Shown one piece after another: positions 25,581 through 32,931 of a stretch of DNA of 32,931 nt (its first letter is position 1; each line of letters starts with the position of its first letter). Made by a program: the position numbers and the translations under genes. The DNA lies in assembly GCF_019752095.1 (NCBI RefSeq), contig NZ_JAIEMO010000041.1:1-32931 (forward strand). Direction: 5' to 3'. Below the pieces are notes generated by a model. That model saw only the letters and a program-made list of their open reading frames with translations. It was not told the origin of the DNA and did not search any database. Source of the stretch: Nitrosomonas sp. Lineage in GTDB: Bacteria; Pseudomonadota; Gammaproteobacteria; Burkholderiales; Nitrosomonadaceae.

Positions 25581-27497
25581 TTAATCAGTTTCTTTTGCAA
25601 CTTCTTGTGGTGCTGATGATTCGCTTTGTTCTTCAGTTTCCTCCGTTACAGATTCCTCGCTCGTTGTGGAAGATATGATTTGCGGTGGTTTTGGTGGACG
25701 TGGTGAACGACCTTCCATGATATCCTTAATCTGGTCGCTATCAATCGTTTCCCATTCCAGTAGAGCCTTGGTCATGGCCTCAATTTTGTCTTTATTTGAT
25801 TCAATTAGTTTACGTGCAATCGCATATTGTTCATCGACTATGCGACGAACTTCAGCGTCAACTTTTTGCATGGTTGCCTCACTCATATTTTTATGAGTAG
25901 TTACAGAACGTCCTAGAAAAACTTCACCTTCATTTTCACCATAAACCATTGGGCCAAGTTCGTCTGACATTCCCCATTGGGTTACCATTTGTCGAGCTAA
26001 ATCTGTTGCGCGCTCAAAATCATTAGATGCACCCGTGGTCATTTGCTTCATAAAAACTTCTTCGGCAATGCGTCCACCAAACATCACTGCAATCCTCTGT
26101 AAGATTTCTTCACGTTCCATACTAAAGCGATCTTCCGTTGGCAGTTGCATGGTTACACCCAAAGCACGACCTCGCGGAATGATTGTTACTTTATGTACCG
26201 GATCAGTTTTTGGCAGTAATTGAGCTACAACAGCATGCCCTGATTCATGATAAGCAGTATTTCTACGCTCATGTTCAGGCATCACCATTGAGCGTCGCTC
26301 TGCGCCCATGAATATTTTGTCTTTAGCACGCTCAAAATCATCCATGTCTACTAAGCGTTTGTTACTTCGAGCCGCGAATAGTGCTGCTTCGTTGACCAAG
26401 TTGGCCAGATCGGCACCTGACATGCCTGGTGTGCCACGTGCAAGAATATCTGCTTTTACATCTGGGGACAGTGGCACTTTGCGCATATGAACATGCAGAA
26501 TTTGTTCGCGTCCGCGTATATCAGGCAATGGCACCGTTACCTGGCGATCAAAACGACCGGGACGCAACAAAGCTGGATCCAATACATCGGGACGGTTGGT
26601 TGCAGCAATTACAATTACACCCATAGCTCCTTCAAAACCATCCATTTCTACCAGCAGCTGATTAAGTGTTTGCTCGCGCTCATCGTTCCCGCCACCCAAA
26701 CCAGCGCCACGTTGGCGACCTACTGCGTCAATTTCATCGATAAAAATGATGCAGGGTGCATGCTTCTTGGCCTGTTCAAACATATCGCGAACTCTGGATG
26801 CACCCACGCCGACAAACATTTCGACGAAATCTGAGCCAGAAATGCTAAAGAACGGTACCTGGGCTTCTCCAGCAATAGCCCGAGCCAGTAATGTTTTTCC
26901 TGTTCCCGGACTACCTACCATCAATACGCCGCGAGGAATACGTCCACCCAGTTTCTGGAACTTTGTGGGATCGCGCAGAAATTCAACCAGTTCGGCAACT
27001 TCTTCTTTAGCTTCCTCGCAACCGGCTACATCATTAAAAGTTACTGTATTGGTTGATTTGTCTAGCATACGTGCTTTACTTTTGCCGAATGAGAAGGCAC
27101 CACCATTACGTCCGCCACCTTGCATTTGGCGCATGAAAAAAATCCATACGGCAATCAGCAGAAGCATTGGGAACCATGAAATGAAAATACTCATCATCAT
27201 GGATGGTTCTTCTTCCGGTTTAGCTTCAACAATAACGCCAGCTTTCAATAAATCGCTCACCATCCAAGGATCGGATGGTGCGTATGTTGTAAAGCGCCGA
27301 CCATCAGACTTTGTACCTTTGAGTGTACGTCCTTCGATAACAACTTTTGCGATTCTGCCTTGATTCAATTCGGATATGAATTGCGAGTATTCCATGGGTA
27401 CTTGCGTCGGTTGACGAACGCTGAATTGATTAAATACAGTCATCAACACTAGTGCAATTACCAGCCAAATGGCCATGTTTTTAATTAAGTTATTCAA
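25581..27497 (-). CDS. ftsH: ATP-dependent zinc metalloprotease FtsH
   Basis: A 638-residue membrane AAA protease for quality control and regulatory turnover (for example sigma32 and LpxC in E. coli). Two transmembrane helices (about 7-25 and 102-122) flank a periplasmic domain. The AAA module has Walker A GSPGTGKT (195-202; a serine replaces the usual proline of GPPGTGKT), Walker [10 protein letters not shown] (D254-E255), the pore loop FVEMFVG (224-230) and [11 protein letters not shown]. The zinc site is HESGH (417-421). The C-terminal tail is acidic and S/T/E-rich. It follows rlmE, the common rlmE-ftsH order, with a 172-bp gap holding a candidate promoter. Confidence 0.98.
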   Translation of the reverse strand: MNNLIKNMAIWLVIALVLMTVFNQFSVRQPTQVPMEYSQFISELNQGRIAKVVIEGRTLKGTKSDGRRFTTYAPSDPWMVSDLLKAGVIVEAKPEEEPSMMMSIFISWFPMLLLIAVWIFFMRQMQGGGRNGGAFSFGKSKARMLDKSTNTVTFNDVAGCEEAKEEVAELVEFLRDPTKFQKLGGRIPRGVLMVGSPGTGKTLLARAIAGEAQVPFFSISGSDFVEMFVGVGASRVRDMFEQAKKHAPCIIFIDEIDAVGRQRGAGLGGGNDEREQTLNQLLVEMDGFEGAMGVIVIAATNRPDVLDPALLRPGRFDRQVTVPLPDIRGREQILHVHMRKVPLSPDVKADILARGTPGMSGADLANLVNEAALFAARSNKRLVDMDDFERAKDKIFMGAERRSMVMPEHERRNTAYHESGHAVVAQLLPKTDPVHKVTIIPRGRALGVTMQLPTEDRFSMEREEILQRIAVMFGGRIAEEVFMKQMTTGASNDFERATDLARQMVTQWGMSDELGPMVYGENEGEVFLGRSVTTHKNMSEATMQKVDAEVRRIVDEQYAIARKLIESNKDKIEAMTKALLEWETIDSDQIKDIMEGRSPRPPKPPQIISSTTSEESVTEETEEQSESSAPQEVAKETD

Positions 27498-27557
27498 GAT
27501 AGCTCCTTGGTTTGCACCTAAAAATCATCGATTAGTCATTCTAACTCGATTTTGTTT

Positions 27558-27566
27558 ACTATAACA
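27558..27566 (-). promoter_or_regulatory. Candidate extended -10 promoter of ftsH
   Basis: On the minus strand TGTTATAGT (plus 27558-27566) is an extended -10 (TGn plus TATAGT), about 60 nt before the ftsH start. The region 17 bp upstream has no good -35, as is common for extended -10 promoters. No sigma32 pair comparable to that of clpB was found here. Confidence 0.35.
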
Positions 27567-27669
27567 GAATAGTTCGTTTTTAATAAATGTGCTCTCAAAC
27601 TCTTATCCTACTACTAACTTTTGCTATAGTCACTGAGGGGATCCATTCATTTCTGATCAACTTCAGTAA

Positions 27670-28290
27670 TTATTTTTTTCCTAATCCCAATAAATACAGT
27701 TCATTGCTGCGGTCACGAGATGCTTTAGGTTTTCGTATTATTACGTTTTTAAATCCAGCGCGCATATCGAAAAGGAATTGATCAAAATCCCTACCTTGGA
27801 AAACTTTGACTAGAAAATTTCCACCATAGTTCAGTTGTTCCATTGAGAATGCTAATGCCAACTCTGCTAAATACATACTTTTAGCCTGATCGCTGATGAC
27901 AATTCCACTCATATTGGGTGACATATCTGAAATGACAAGATTGGGTTGATGATCTCTCAAATATTTCTTTAATTCAATTACGGCGTATTCTTCTCTAAAA
28001 TCACTTTGAATAAACTCTACACCGGGTAAAGGTGCCATCTCAAGAATATCTACCGCAATAACTTTGCCACTGTGACCTATTTTATGGCTCGCTACTTGTG
28101 ACCAACTGCCGGGGGCTGAGCCTAAATCAACAACAGTCAGTCCTGGTTTTAGTATGCGATCTCTTTCAGTAATTTCAAGCAACTTATACGCAGCACGTGA
28201 ACGATATCCCTCTTTTTTTGCTTGTTTGACAAAAAAATCGTTAACATGCTCCTTCATCCAGGCTTTACTGGTTTTAGCTCGTTTCATCAA
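27670..28290 (-). CDS. rlmE: 23S rRNA (uridine 2'-O) methyltransferase RlmE
   Basis: A 206-residue SAM-dependent methyltransferase (FtsJ/RrmJ) that modifies U2552 in the A loop of 23S rRNA at a late step of 50S assembly. The start contains AWMKEHVNDFFVKQAKKEGYRSRAAYKL-type sequence (residues about 10-37). SAM motif I is VVDLGSAPGSWSQVA, the motif IV region is VISDMSPNMSG, and the C-terminal KPKASRDRSNELYLLG is typical. It diverges from yhbY across only 27 bp, so their promoters must overlap coding DNA. Confidence 0.96.
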   Translation of the reverse strand: MMKRAKTSKAWMKEHVNDFFVKQAKKEGYRSRAAYKLLEITERDRILKPGLTVVDLGSAPGSWSQVASHKIGHSGKVIAVDILEMAPLPGVEFIQSDFREEYAVIELKKYLRDHQPNLVISDMSPNMSGIVISDQAKSMYLAELALAFSMEQLNYGGNFLVKVFQGRDFDQFLFDMRAGFKNVIIRKPKASRDRSNELYLLGLGKK

Positions 28291-28317
28291 GTAGAATAAT
28301 ACGTTTGAAGAGAATTT

Positions 28318-28671
28318 ATGTTAACACTAACTATTGCTCACCGGCGTGAATTAAAAGCGCAAGCGCATGCATTGAATCCGGTTGTGATGATTGGGAAATC
28401 TGGATTATCCACTAGTGTTATGGAAGAATTAAATCGTGGGCTTTCAAGCCATGAATTGATTAAGGTTAAAGTACAGATAGATGATCGGATTGCTAGAAAT
28501 GAGCTGTTTGAGGAGATATGCCAGCTGTTAAATGCTGCACCTGTGCAGCATATTGGTAAAATTTTTGTTATTTATCGACCTAAACCAGAAGAAGCAGACA
28601 AACACGAAGGGCATCCGTCGAAAAAAAAGACAAGTGCACCTTTTCGCACTAAACGGAGTTTTCAGAACTAA
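28318..28671 (+). CDS. yhbY: Ribosome assembly RNA-binding protein YhbY (CRM domain)
   Basis: A 117-residue protein with a single CRM domain (about 1-95) that associates with pre-50S ribosomes. The RNA-binding loop is PVVMIGKSGLSTSVMEEL and the following strand HELIKVKV is diagnostic. It has a basic tail (KKKTSAPFRTKRS) longer than in E. coli YhbY (97 aa). It is paired head-to-head with rlmE, another 50S assembly factor, and ends 14 nt from the convergent greA. Confidence 0.93.
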   Translation: MLTLTIAHRRELKAQAHALNPVVMIGKSGLSTSVMEELNRGLSSHELIKVKVQIDDRIARNELFEEICQLLNAAPVQHIGKIFVIYRPKPEEADKHEGHPSKKKTSAPFRTKRSFQN

Positions 28672-28685
28672 GTCTAGCGCCATAT

Positions 28686-29162
28686 TTAGATATACTTGAC
28701 GTCCAATATTTCGTATTCTCGAATGCCGCTAGGTGCGTGAACTTCTGCAATATCTCCTGCATGCTTACCAATGAGTGCGCGTGAAATGGGAGAGCTGATG
28801 GATATTTTTCCATCCTTAATGTTGGCTTCATCATCTCCTACGATTTGATAAGTAACAACTTCACTACTTTGCAAATCTTCCAATTCAACCGTGGCACCAA
28901 AAACACAAGCGCCATCTGCACTGATGAGCGCCGGATTAATGATTTGTGCACTGGAGAGCTTGCTTTCCAGGTCGGCGATGCGTCCTTCAATAAATCCTTG
29001 TTTTTCCTTGGCGGCATCATATTCGGCATTTTCTGAAAGATCACCGTGAGCACGTGCTTCAGCAATTGCAGTAATGACGGTAGGACGCTGAATCGTTTTC
29101 AGCTCATGCAATTCTCTGCGTAATGCTTCAGCTCCAGCCACGGTTAACGGAATAGTACTCAT
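28686..29162 (-). CDS. greA: Transcription elongation factor GreA
   Basis: A 158-residue factor that rescues backtracked RNA polymerase by stimulating transcript cleavage. The N-terminal coiled coil (about 1-75) carries the catalytic acidic tip in [15 protein letters not shown] (about 37-51). The C-terminal FKBP-like domain includes [18 protein letters not shown]. Length matches the family. It lies 56 bp after carB on the same strand, the common carA-carB-greA order. Confidence 0.97.
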   Translation of the reverse strand: MSTIPLTVAGAEALRRELHELKTIQRPTVITAIAEARAHGDLSENAEYDAAKEKQGFIEGRIADLESKLSSAQIINPALISADGACVFGATVELEDLQSSEVVTYQIVGDDEANIKDGKISISSPISRALIGKHAGDIAEVHAPSGIREYEILDVKYI

Positions 29163-29218
29163 TATGATTTTTTGCCTTTCATTTTCATCCTGTTTCTAAA
29201 AATAGAATCCAATTTCAT

Positions 29219-32200
29219 CTATGTTTTTAGTTGCATATGCAATTTCTGCAGATTATAAGCTTGCAATTCACGTTTATTGGTGATGCCCATACAGGCAGCA
29301 CGCGCACCGGCTAACGTTGTATAGTAAGTCACTTTCGCTTGGAGCGCAGCATGGCGAATTGAATAGGAATCTCGTATTGCACTACGTTGATTTTTCACGG
29401 TGTTAATGATCAGACTGATTTCACCATTTTTAATCATGTCAACAATATGTGGCCGACCTTCAGCAACCTTGTTAATAATAATAACCGCTATTCCGGCTTC
29501 TGTGATCGAAGCAGCAGTGCCCCGTGTAGCATAAAGGGTAAACCCAAGTCCTGCAAGGCTGCGCGCGATTTCAACAGCATGCAATTTATCTGATCGCCGC
29601 ACACTAATGAAAATTTTTCCGGAAGTAGGTAAGCGAACATCGGTTGCTAACTGGGACTTAACAAAAGCTTCTGTAAAAGTGGATCCCATGCCCATCACTT
29701 CCCCAGTAGATTTCATTTCCGGCCCTAATATCGTATCAACACCGGGGAGTTTTATAAAGGGAAAAACAGCTTCTTTGACCGAGTAGTATTCAGGAATTAC
29801 TTCTTCAGTAGTGCCTTGTTCAATTAAAGAGCTTCCCGTCATGCAGCGTGCCGAGATTTTGGCTAGTTGAAGGCCGGTTGCTTTGGAAATGAAAGGTACA
29901 GTGCGTGAGGCTCTGGGGTTGACTTCAAGCACAAAAACTGTATCGTCTTGAATCGCAAATTGTACATTCATCAGTCCGATGACATTCAGCGCGCGCGCCA
30001 TTTTGGCAGTTTGCCGACGTAATTCATCCAGTATCTCAGGCTGTAAGTTAAAGGTAGGCAGCGAGCATGCGGAATCTCCGGAATGTACGCCCGCCTGCTC
30101 AATATGCTCCATGATGCCACCGATCAGAACGGTTTCTCCATCGCAAATGGCATCGACATCGACTTCGGTGGCGTGAGTGAGAAAATGATCCAACAATACC
30201 GGGGAGTCATTGGAAACTTTGACGGCTTCACGCATGTAGCGTTCCAGATCGGCTCTTTCGTGCACGATTTCCATAGCGCGTCCGCCCAATACATAGCTGG
30301 GTCGTACCACCAGCGGGTAGCCAATTTCCTCGGCGGCGATCAGTGCCGCTTCGGGATTACGTACGGTGCGGTTGGACGGTTGTATTAAACCTAATTGCTG
30401 CAGCATTTTTTGGAAGCGCTCGCGATCTTCGGCGCAATCAATCATATCCGGACTGGTGCCAATAATCGGTACGCCATTGGCTTCCAGGTCGCGCGCGAGC
30501 TTAAGAGGGGTTTGTCCACCATATTGTACGATCACGCCATCTGGTTTCTCTACAGCGACGACTTCAAGCACATCTTCCAATGTCAGTGGCTCAAAATATA
30601 ATCGATCGGATGTGTCATAATCGGTTGAGACGGTTTCCGGATTACAGTTGATCATAATGGTTTCAAAACCGTCTTCCCGTAACGCTAAGGCGGCGTGAAC
30701 GCAACAATAATCAAATTCAATTCCTTGACCGATACGATTAGGGCCGCCACCCAAGACCATTATTTTCTTTTTATCCGTGGGGGAAGATTCGCATTCGTCC
30801 TCGTAGGTCGAATACATATAGGCTATACCGGTAGTGAATTCGGCTGCGCAGGTGTCAACGCGTTTGTAGACGGGGCGTAAGTTAAAGTGATGTCGTTGTT
30901 TGCGAACTGCGGTTTGGTCGGTGCTGAGTAGTTTGGCCAAACGCCGGTCGGAGAAACCACTGCGTTTCAGCTTGCGCAATGCTTGTTTATCCAGTGCTTC
31001 CAGCTTGACCTTTGTCAACGCTTGTTCTTGTTTGATTAAGTCCTCGATTTGTGCCAGGAACCAGCTATCGATATGCGTCAACTGATGAATTTCATCCAGT
31101 GAAAAATCGCAGCGGAAAGCATCGGCGACATACCAGATCCGCTCCGGGCCAGGGTTAGCAAGCTCAGTTCGGATGGTTTCCAGGTTGTCGGTTTTCTCAT
31201 CTAGCCCATCAACACCGGTTTCCAGTCCGCGTAAGGCTTTTTGCAAGGATTCCTGGAACGTGCGTCCGATTGCCATGACTTCGCCGACGGATTTCATTTG
31301 GGTCGTTAAACGATCATTGGTTTGCGGGAATTTTTCGAAAGCAAAACGTGGAACTTTGGTGACGACATAGTCGATTGTCGGCTCAAACGAAGCAGGGATA
31401 ATGCCGCCAGTAATATCATTTCCTAATTCGTTCAAGGTGTAACCAACTGCGAGCTTGGCCGCGATTTTGGCAATTGGAAATCCGGTCGCTTTAGAAGCCA
31501 GAGCGGAAGAACGCGAAACCCGTGGATTCATTTCAATCACCAGCATGCGGCCATCGTCAGGATTGATGGCAAATTGCACATTGGAACCACCGGTTTCGAC
31601 ACCGATTTCACGTAATACCGCAATCGATGCATTGCGCATCAGTTGATATTCTTTATCCGTCAGTGTTTGTGCGGGTGCTACCGTAATCGAGTCGCCGGTA
31701 TGCACGCCCATAGGATCGATGTTCTCGATCGAGCAGACAATAATACAATTGTCGTTTTTATCCCGTACGACTTCCATTTCAAACTCTTTCCAACCGATTA
31801 CGGATTCTTCGATCAGTAATTCCTTGGTAGGGGAGGTTTTCAACCCACGCTCGCAGATATCCAGAAATTCTTCGCGATTATAGGCAATACCGCCACCGCT
31901 TCCGCCCATGGTAAAGGAGGGACGGATAATCACCGGATAGCCCAACATAGCCTGGACTTGCAATGCTTCTTCCATACTATGAGCTACTGCAGATCGAGCA
32001 GAGTTCAAGCCGATGCGCGTCATGGCTTGCTTGAATTTTTCTCGATCTTCCGCCATATCGATGGCCTCACGCGAAGCACCGATCAGTTCTACAGCATATT
32101 TTTCTAATACGCCGTGTTTGACCAGATCCAGCGCGCAATTCAGCGCAGTTTGACCACCCATGGTGGGTAACAAAGCCTGTGGCCGCTCAATCGCAATGAT

Positions 32201-32428
32201 TTTTTCGATCATTCCCCAAGTAATAGGCTCTATATAGGTTGCATCGGCCATTTCAGGATCAGTCATGATGGTGGCCGGATTGGAATTAACCAGAATGATG
32301 CGGTAACCTTCTTCTCGCAAAGCCTTGCAGGCTTGTACGCCGGAATAATCAAACTCACAGGCTTGACCGATAATGATGGGGCCGGCGCCAATGATGAGTA
32401 TGGATTGAATGTCGGTACGTTTAGGCAT
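29219..32428 (-). CDS. carB: Carbamoyl phosphate synthase large subunit
   Basis: A 1069-residue synthetase (E. coli 1073) that makes carbamoyl phosphate from ammonia, bicarbonate and two ATP for arginine and pyrimidines. It has two homologous ATP-grasp halves. The first begins [25 protein letters not shown] (residues about 10-29) with the [16 protein letters not shown] loop. The second begins [19 protein letters not shown] (about 555-573) with [16 protein letters not shown]. The C-terminal allosteric domain (about 935-1069, [17 protein letters not shown]) is the site of effector control. It is 27 bp downstream of carA. Confidence 0.98.
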   Translation of the reverse strand: MPKRTDIQSILIIGAGPIIIGQACEFDYSGVQACKALREEGYRIILVNSNPATIMTDPEMADATYIEPITWGMIEKIIAIERPQALLPTMGGQTALNCALDLVKHGVLEKYAVELIGASREAIDMAEDREKFKQAMTRIGLNSARSAVAHSMEEALQVQAMLGYPVIIRPSFTMGGSGGGIAYNREEFLDICERGLKTSPTKELLIEESVIGWKEFEMEVVRDKNDNCIIVCSIENIDPMGVHTGDSITVAPAQTLTDKEYQLMRNASIAVLREIGVETGGSNVQFAINPDDGRMLVIEMNPRVSRSSALASKATGFPIAKIAAKLAVGYTLNELGNDITGGIIPASFEPTIDYVVTKVPRFAFEKFPQTNDRLTTQMKSVGEVMAIGRTFQESLQKALRGLETGVDGLDEKTDNLETIRTELANPGPERIWYVADAFRCDFSLDEIHQLTHIDSWFLAQIEDLIKQEQALTKVKLEALDKQALRKLKRSGFSDRRLAKLLSTDQTAVRKQRHHFNLRPVYKRVDTCAAEFTTGIAYMYSTYEDECESSPTDKKKIMVLGGGPNRIGQGIEFDYCCVHAALALREDGFETIMINCNPETVSTDYDTSDRLYFEPLTLEDVLEVVAVEKPDGVIVQYGGQTPLKLARDLEANGVPIIGTSPDMIDCAEDRERFQKMLQQLGLIQPSNRTVRNPEAALIAAEEIGYPLVVRPSYVLGGRAMEIVHERADLERYMREAVKVSNDSPVLLDHFLTHATEVDVDAICDGETVLIGGIMEHIEQAGVHSGDSACSLPTFNLQPEILDELRRQTAKMARALNVIGLMNVQFAIQDDTVFVLEVNPRASRTVPFISKATGLQLAKISARCMTGSSLIEQGTTEEVIPEYYSVKEAVFPFIKLPGVDTILGPEMKSTGEVMGMGSTFTEAFVKSQLATDVRLPTSGKIFISVRRSDKLHAVEIARSLAGLGFTLYATRGTAASITEAGIAVIIINKVAEGRPHIVDMIKNGEISLIINTVKNQRSAIRDSYSIRHAALQAKVTYYTTLAGARAACMGITNKRELQAYNLQKLHMQLKT

Positions 32429-32455
32429 GCTTTCTAACGTGGTGTCACGCAGTAG

Positions 32456-32931
32456 TTATTGGGAGTTATTTTTATGACGCTGCATCATGGTGATGAATTT
32501 ATCAAACAGGTAATCAGCCTCATGGGGTCCTGGGCTGGCTTCCGGGTGCCCTTGAAAACAAAAAGCCGGCTTGTCGGTTAATTCGAAGCCTTGAAGGCTG
32601 CCATCGAACAGCGATACATGCGTGATGCGCGCCGTGGTAGGCAATGTGCCGGCATCGACTGCAAATCCATGATTTTGACTGGTAATAATGACTTTCCCGC
32701 TGGCTACATCTTGCACCGGATGATTCGCACCATGATGACCAAATTTCATTTTTACGGTGCATGCGCCGCTAGCTAACCCCAATAATTGATGACCCAGGCA
32801 GATACCAAATATCGGGATATTGCTTTGCAGCAGTGATTGTGTTGCAGAAATGGCGTAATCGCAGGGCTCTGGATCGCCAGGGCCGTTAGAAAGAAATACG
32901 CCATCCGGCCGCGTTGCCAGGATCTCATTGG
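32456..32931 (-). CDS. carA: Carbamoyl phosphate synthase small subunit (3' part)
   Basis: The 3' 158 codons of the glutamine amidotransferase subunit; the gene runs off the right edge of the window. The open frame continues upstream of any internal ATG and reads [16 protein letters not shown], then the nucleophile elbow [13 protein letters not shown] and [10 protein letters not shown]. The catalytic His-Glu pair is in [19 protein letters not shown]. It supplies ammonia from glutamine to CarB through the internal tunnel. The ATG near 32782 is internal and not the true start. Confidence 0.97.
   Translation of the reverse strand, partial: NEILATRPDGVFLSNGPGDPEPCDYAISATQSLLQSNIPIFGICLGHQLLGLASGACTVKMKFGHHGANHPVQDVASGKVIITSQNHGFAVDAGTLPTTARITHVSLFDGSLQGFELTDKPAFCFQGHPEASPGPHEADYLFDKFITMMQRHKNNSQ

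Noticed and set aside
26746..27363. 205-codon plus-strand ORF
   Set aside because: Lies entirely antisense to the highly conserved ftsH AAA domain; its residue pattern is a mirror of that gene.
27587..27781. 64-codon plus-strand ORF in the ftsH-rlmE gap
   Set aside because: Runs antisense into rlmE and has no ribosome binding site or family resemblance.
32456..32782. Treating the 108-codon ATG-initiated frame as a complete gene
   Set aside because: The frame stays open to the window edge and the upstream codons encode the conserved CarA nucleophile elbow, so it is a truncated carA.
1..32931. tRNA or rRNA genes, CRISPR arrays, replication origin
   Set aside because: Looked for in the intergenic gaps; no cloverleaf-like sequences, regularly spaced direct repeats or DnaA-box clusters were noticed by eye. 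A covariance-model scan was not possible.

Overview
The window is a 32.9 kb piece of a proteobacterial chromosome. It most resembles a betaproteobacterium, plausibly a Nitrosomonas-like ammonia oxidiser. That placement is an inference from moderate GC, the protein families, and the housekeeping order carA-carB-greA // yhbY // rlmE-ftsH-folP-glmM plus dapA-bamC; nothing in the window proves the genus.

Left third (1-9.4 kb, mostly plus strand) looks accessory. It opens with the last codons of an IS3-type transposase. An AT-rich gap of about 720 bp follows, holding a near-consensus sigma70 promoter overlaid by a 12-bp inverted repeat. Next comes a LuxR/NarL-type regulator with two receiver domains, each missing a different part of the phosphorylation site, closed by a strong terminator. 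A ynfA (UPF0060) gene broken by three 1-nt frameshifts and a small unknown ORF come next, then a family-2 glycosyltransferase translationally coupled to an atypical NAD-binding epimerase. The block ends with a complete type I secretion system: PrtD-type ABC exporter, HlyD/PrtE-type adaptor and TolC-type outer membrane channel. No secreted substrate is encoded beside it. Glycan synthesis plus protein secretion next to a regulator suggests a surface or biofilm function (inference).

Middle (9.4-23.1 kb, mostly minus strand): a small DUF5658-type membrane protein; dapA-bamC (lysine/peptidoglycan precursor synthesis and outer membrane assembly); clpB with a clear sigma32 heat-shock promoter; a large Cache-GAF-GGDEF-EAL cyclic-di-GMP enzyme; a membrane-anchored single-chain glutamate synthase-like FMN protein diverging from nadC; cysG (siroheme); and pstS with a well-placed Pho box.

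Right third (23.2-32.9 kb) is core housekeeping: glmM and folP, then a 34-bp perfect palindrome/terminator, ftsH and rlmE, the divergent yhbY, greA, carB and the 3' part of carA, which runs off the window. I saw no tRNA, rRNA, CRISPR array or replication origin. The least explained parts are the left accessory region (1-3 kb), its regulator, and the unidentified cargo of the secretion system.
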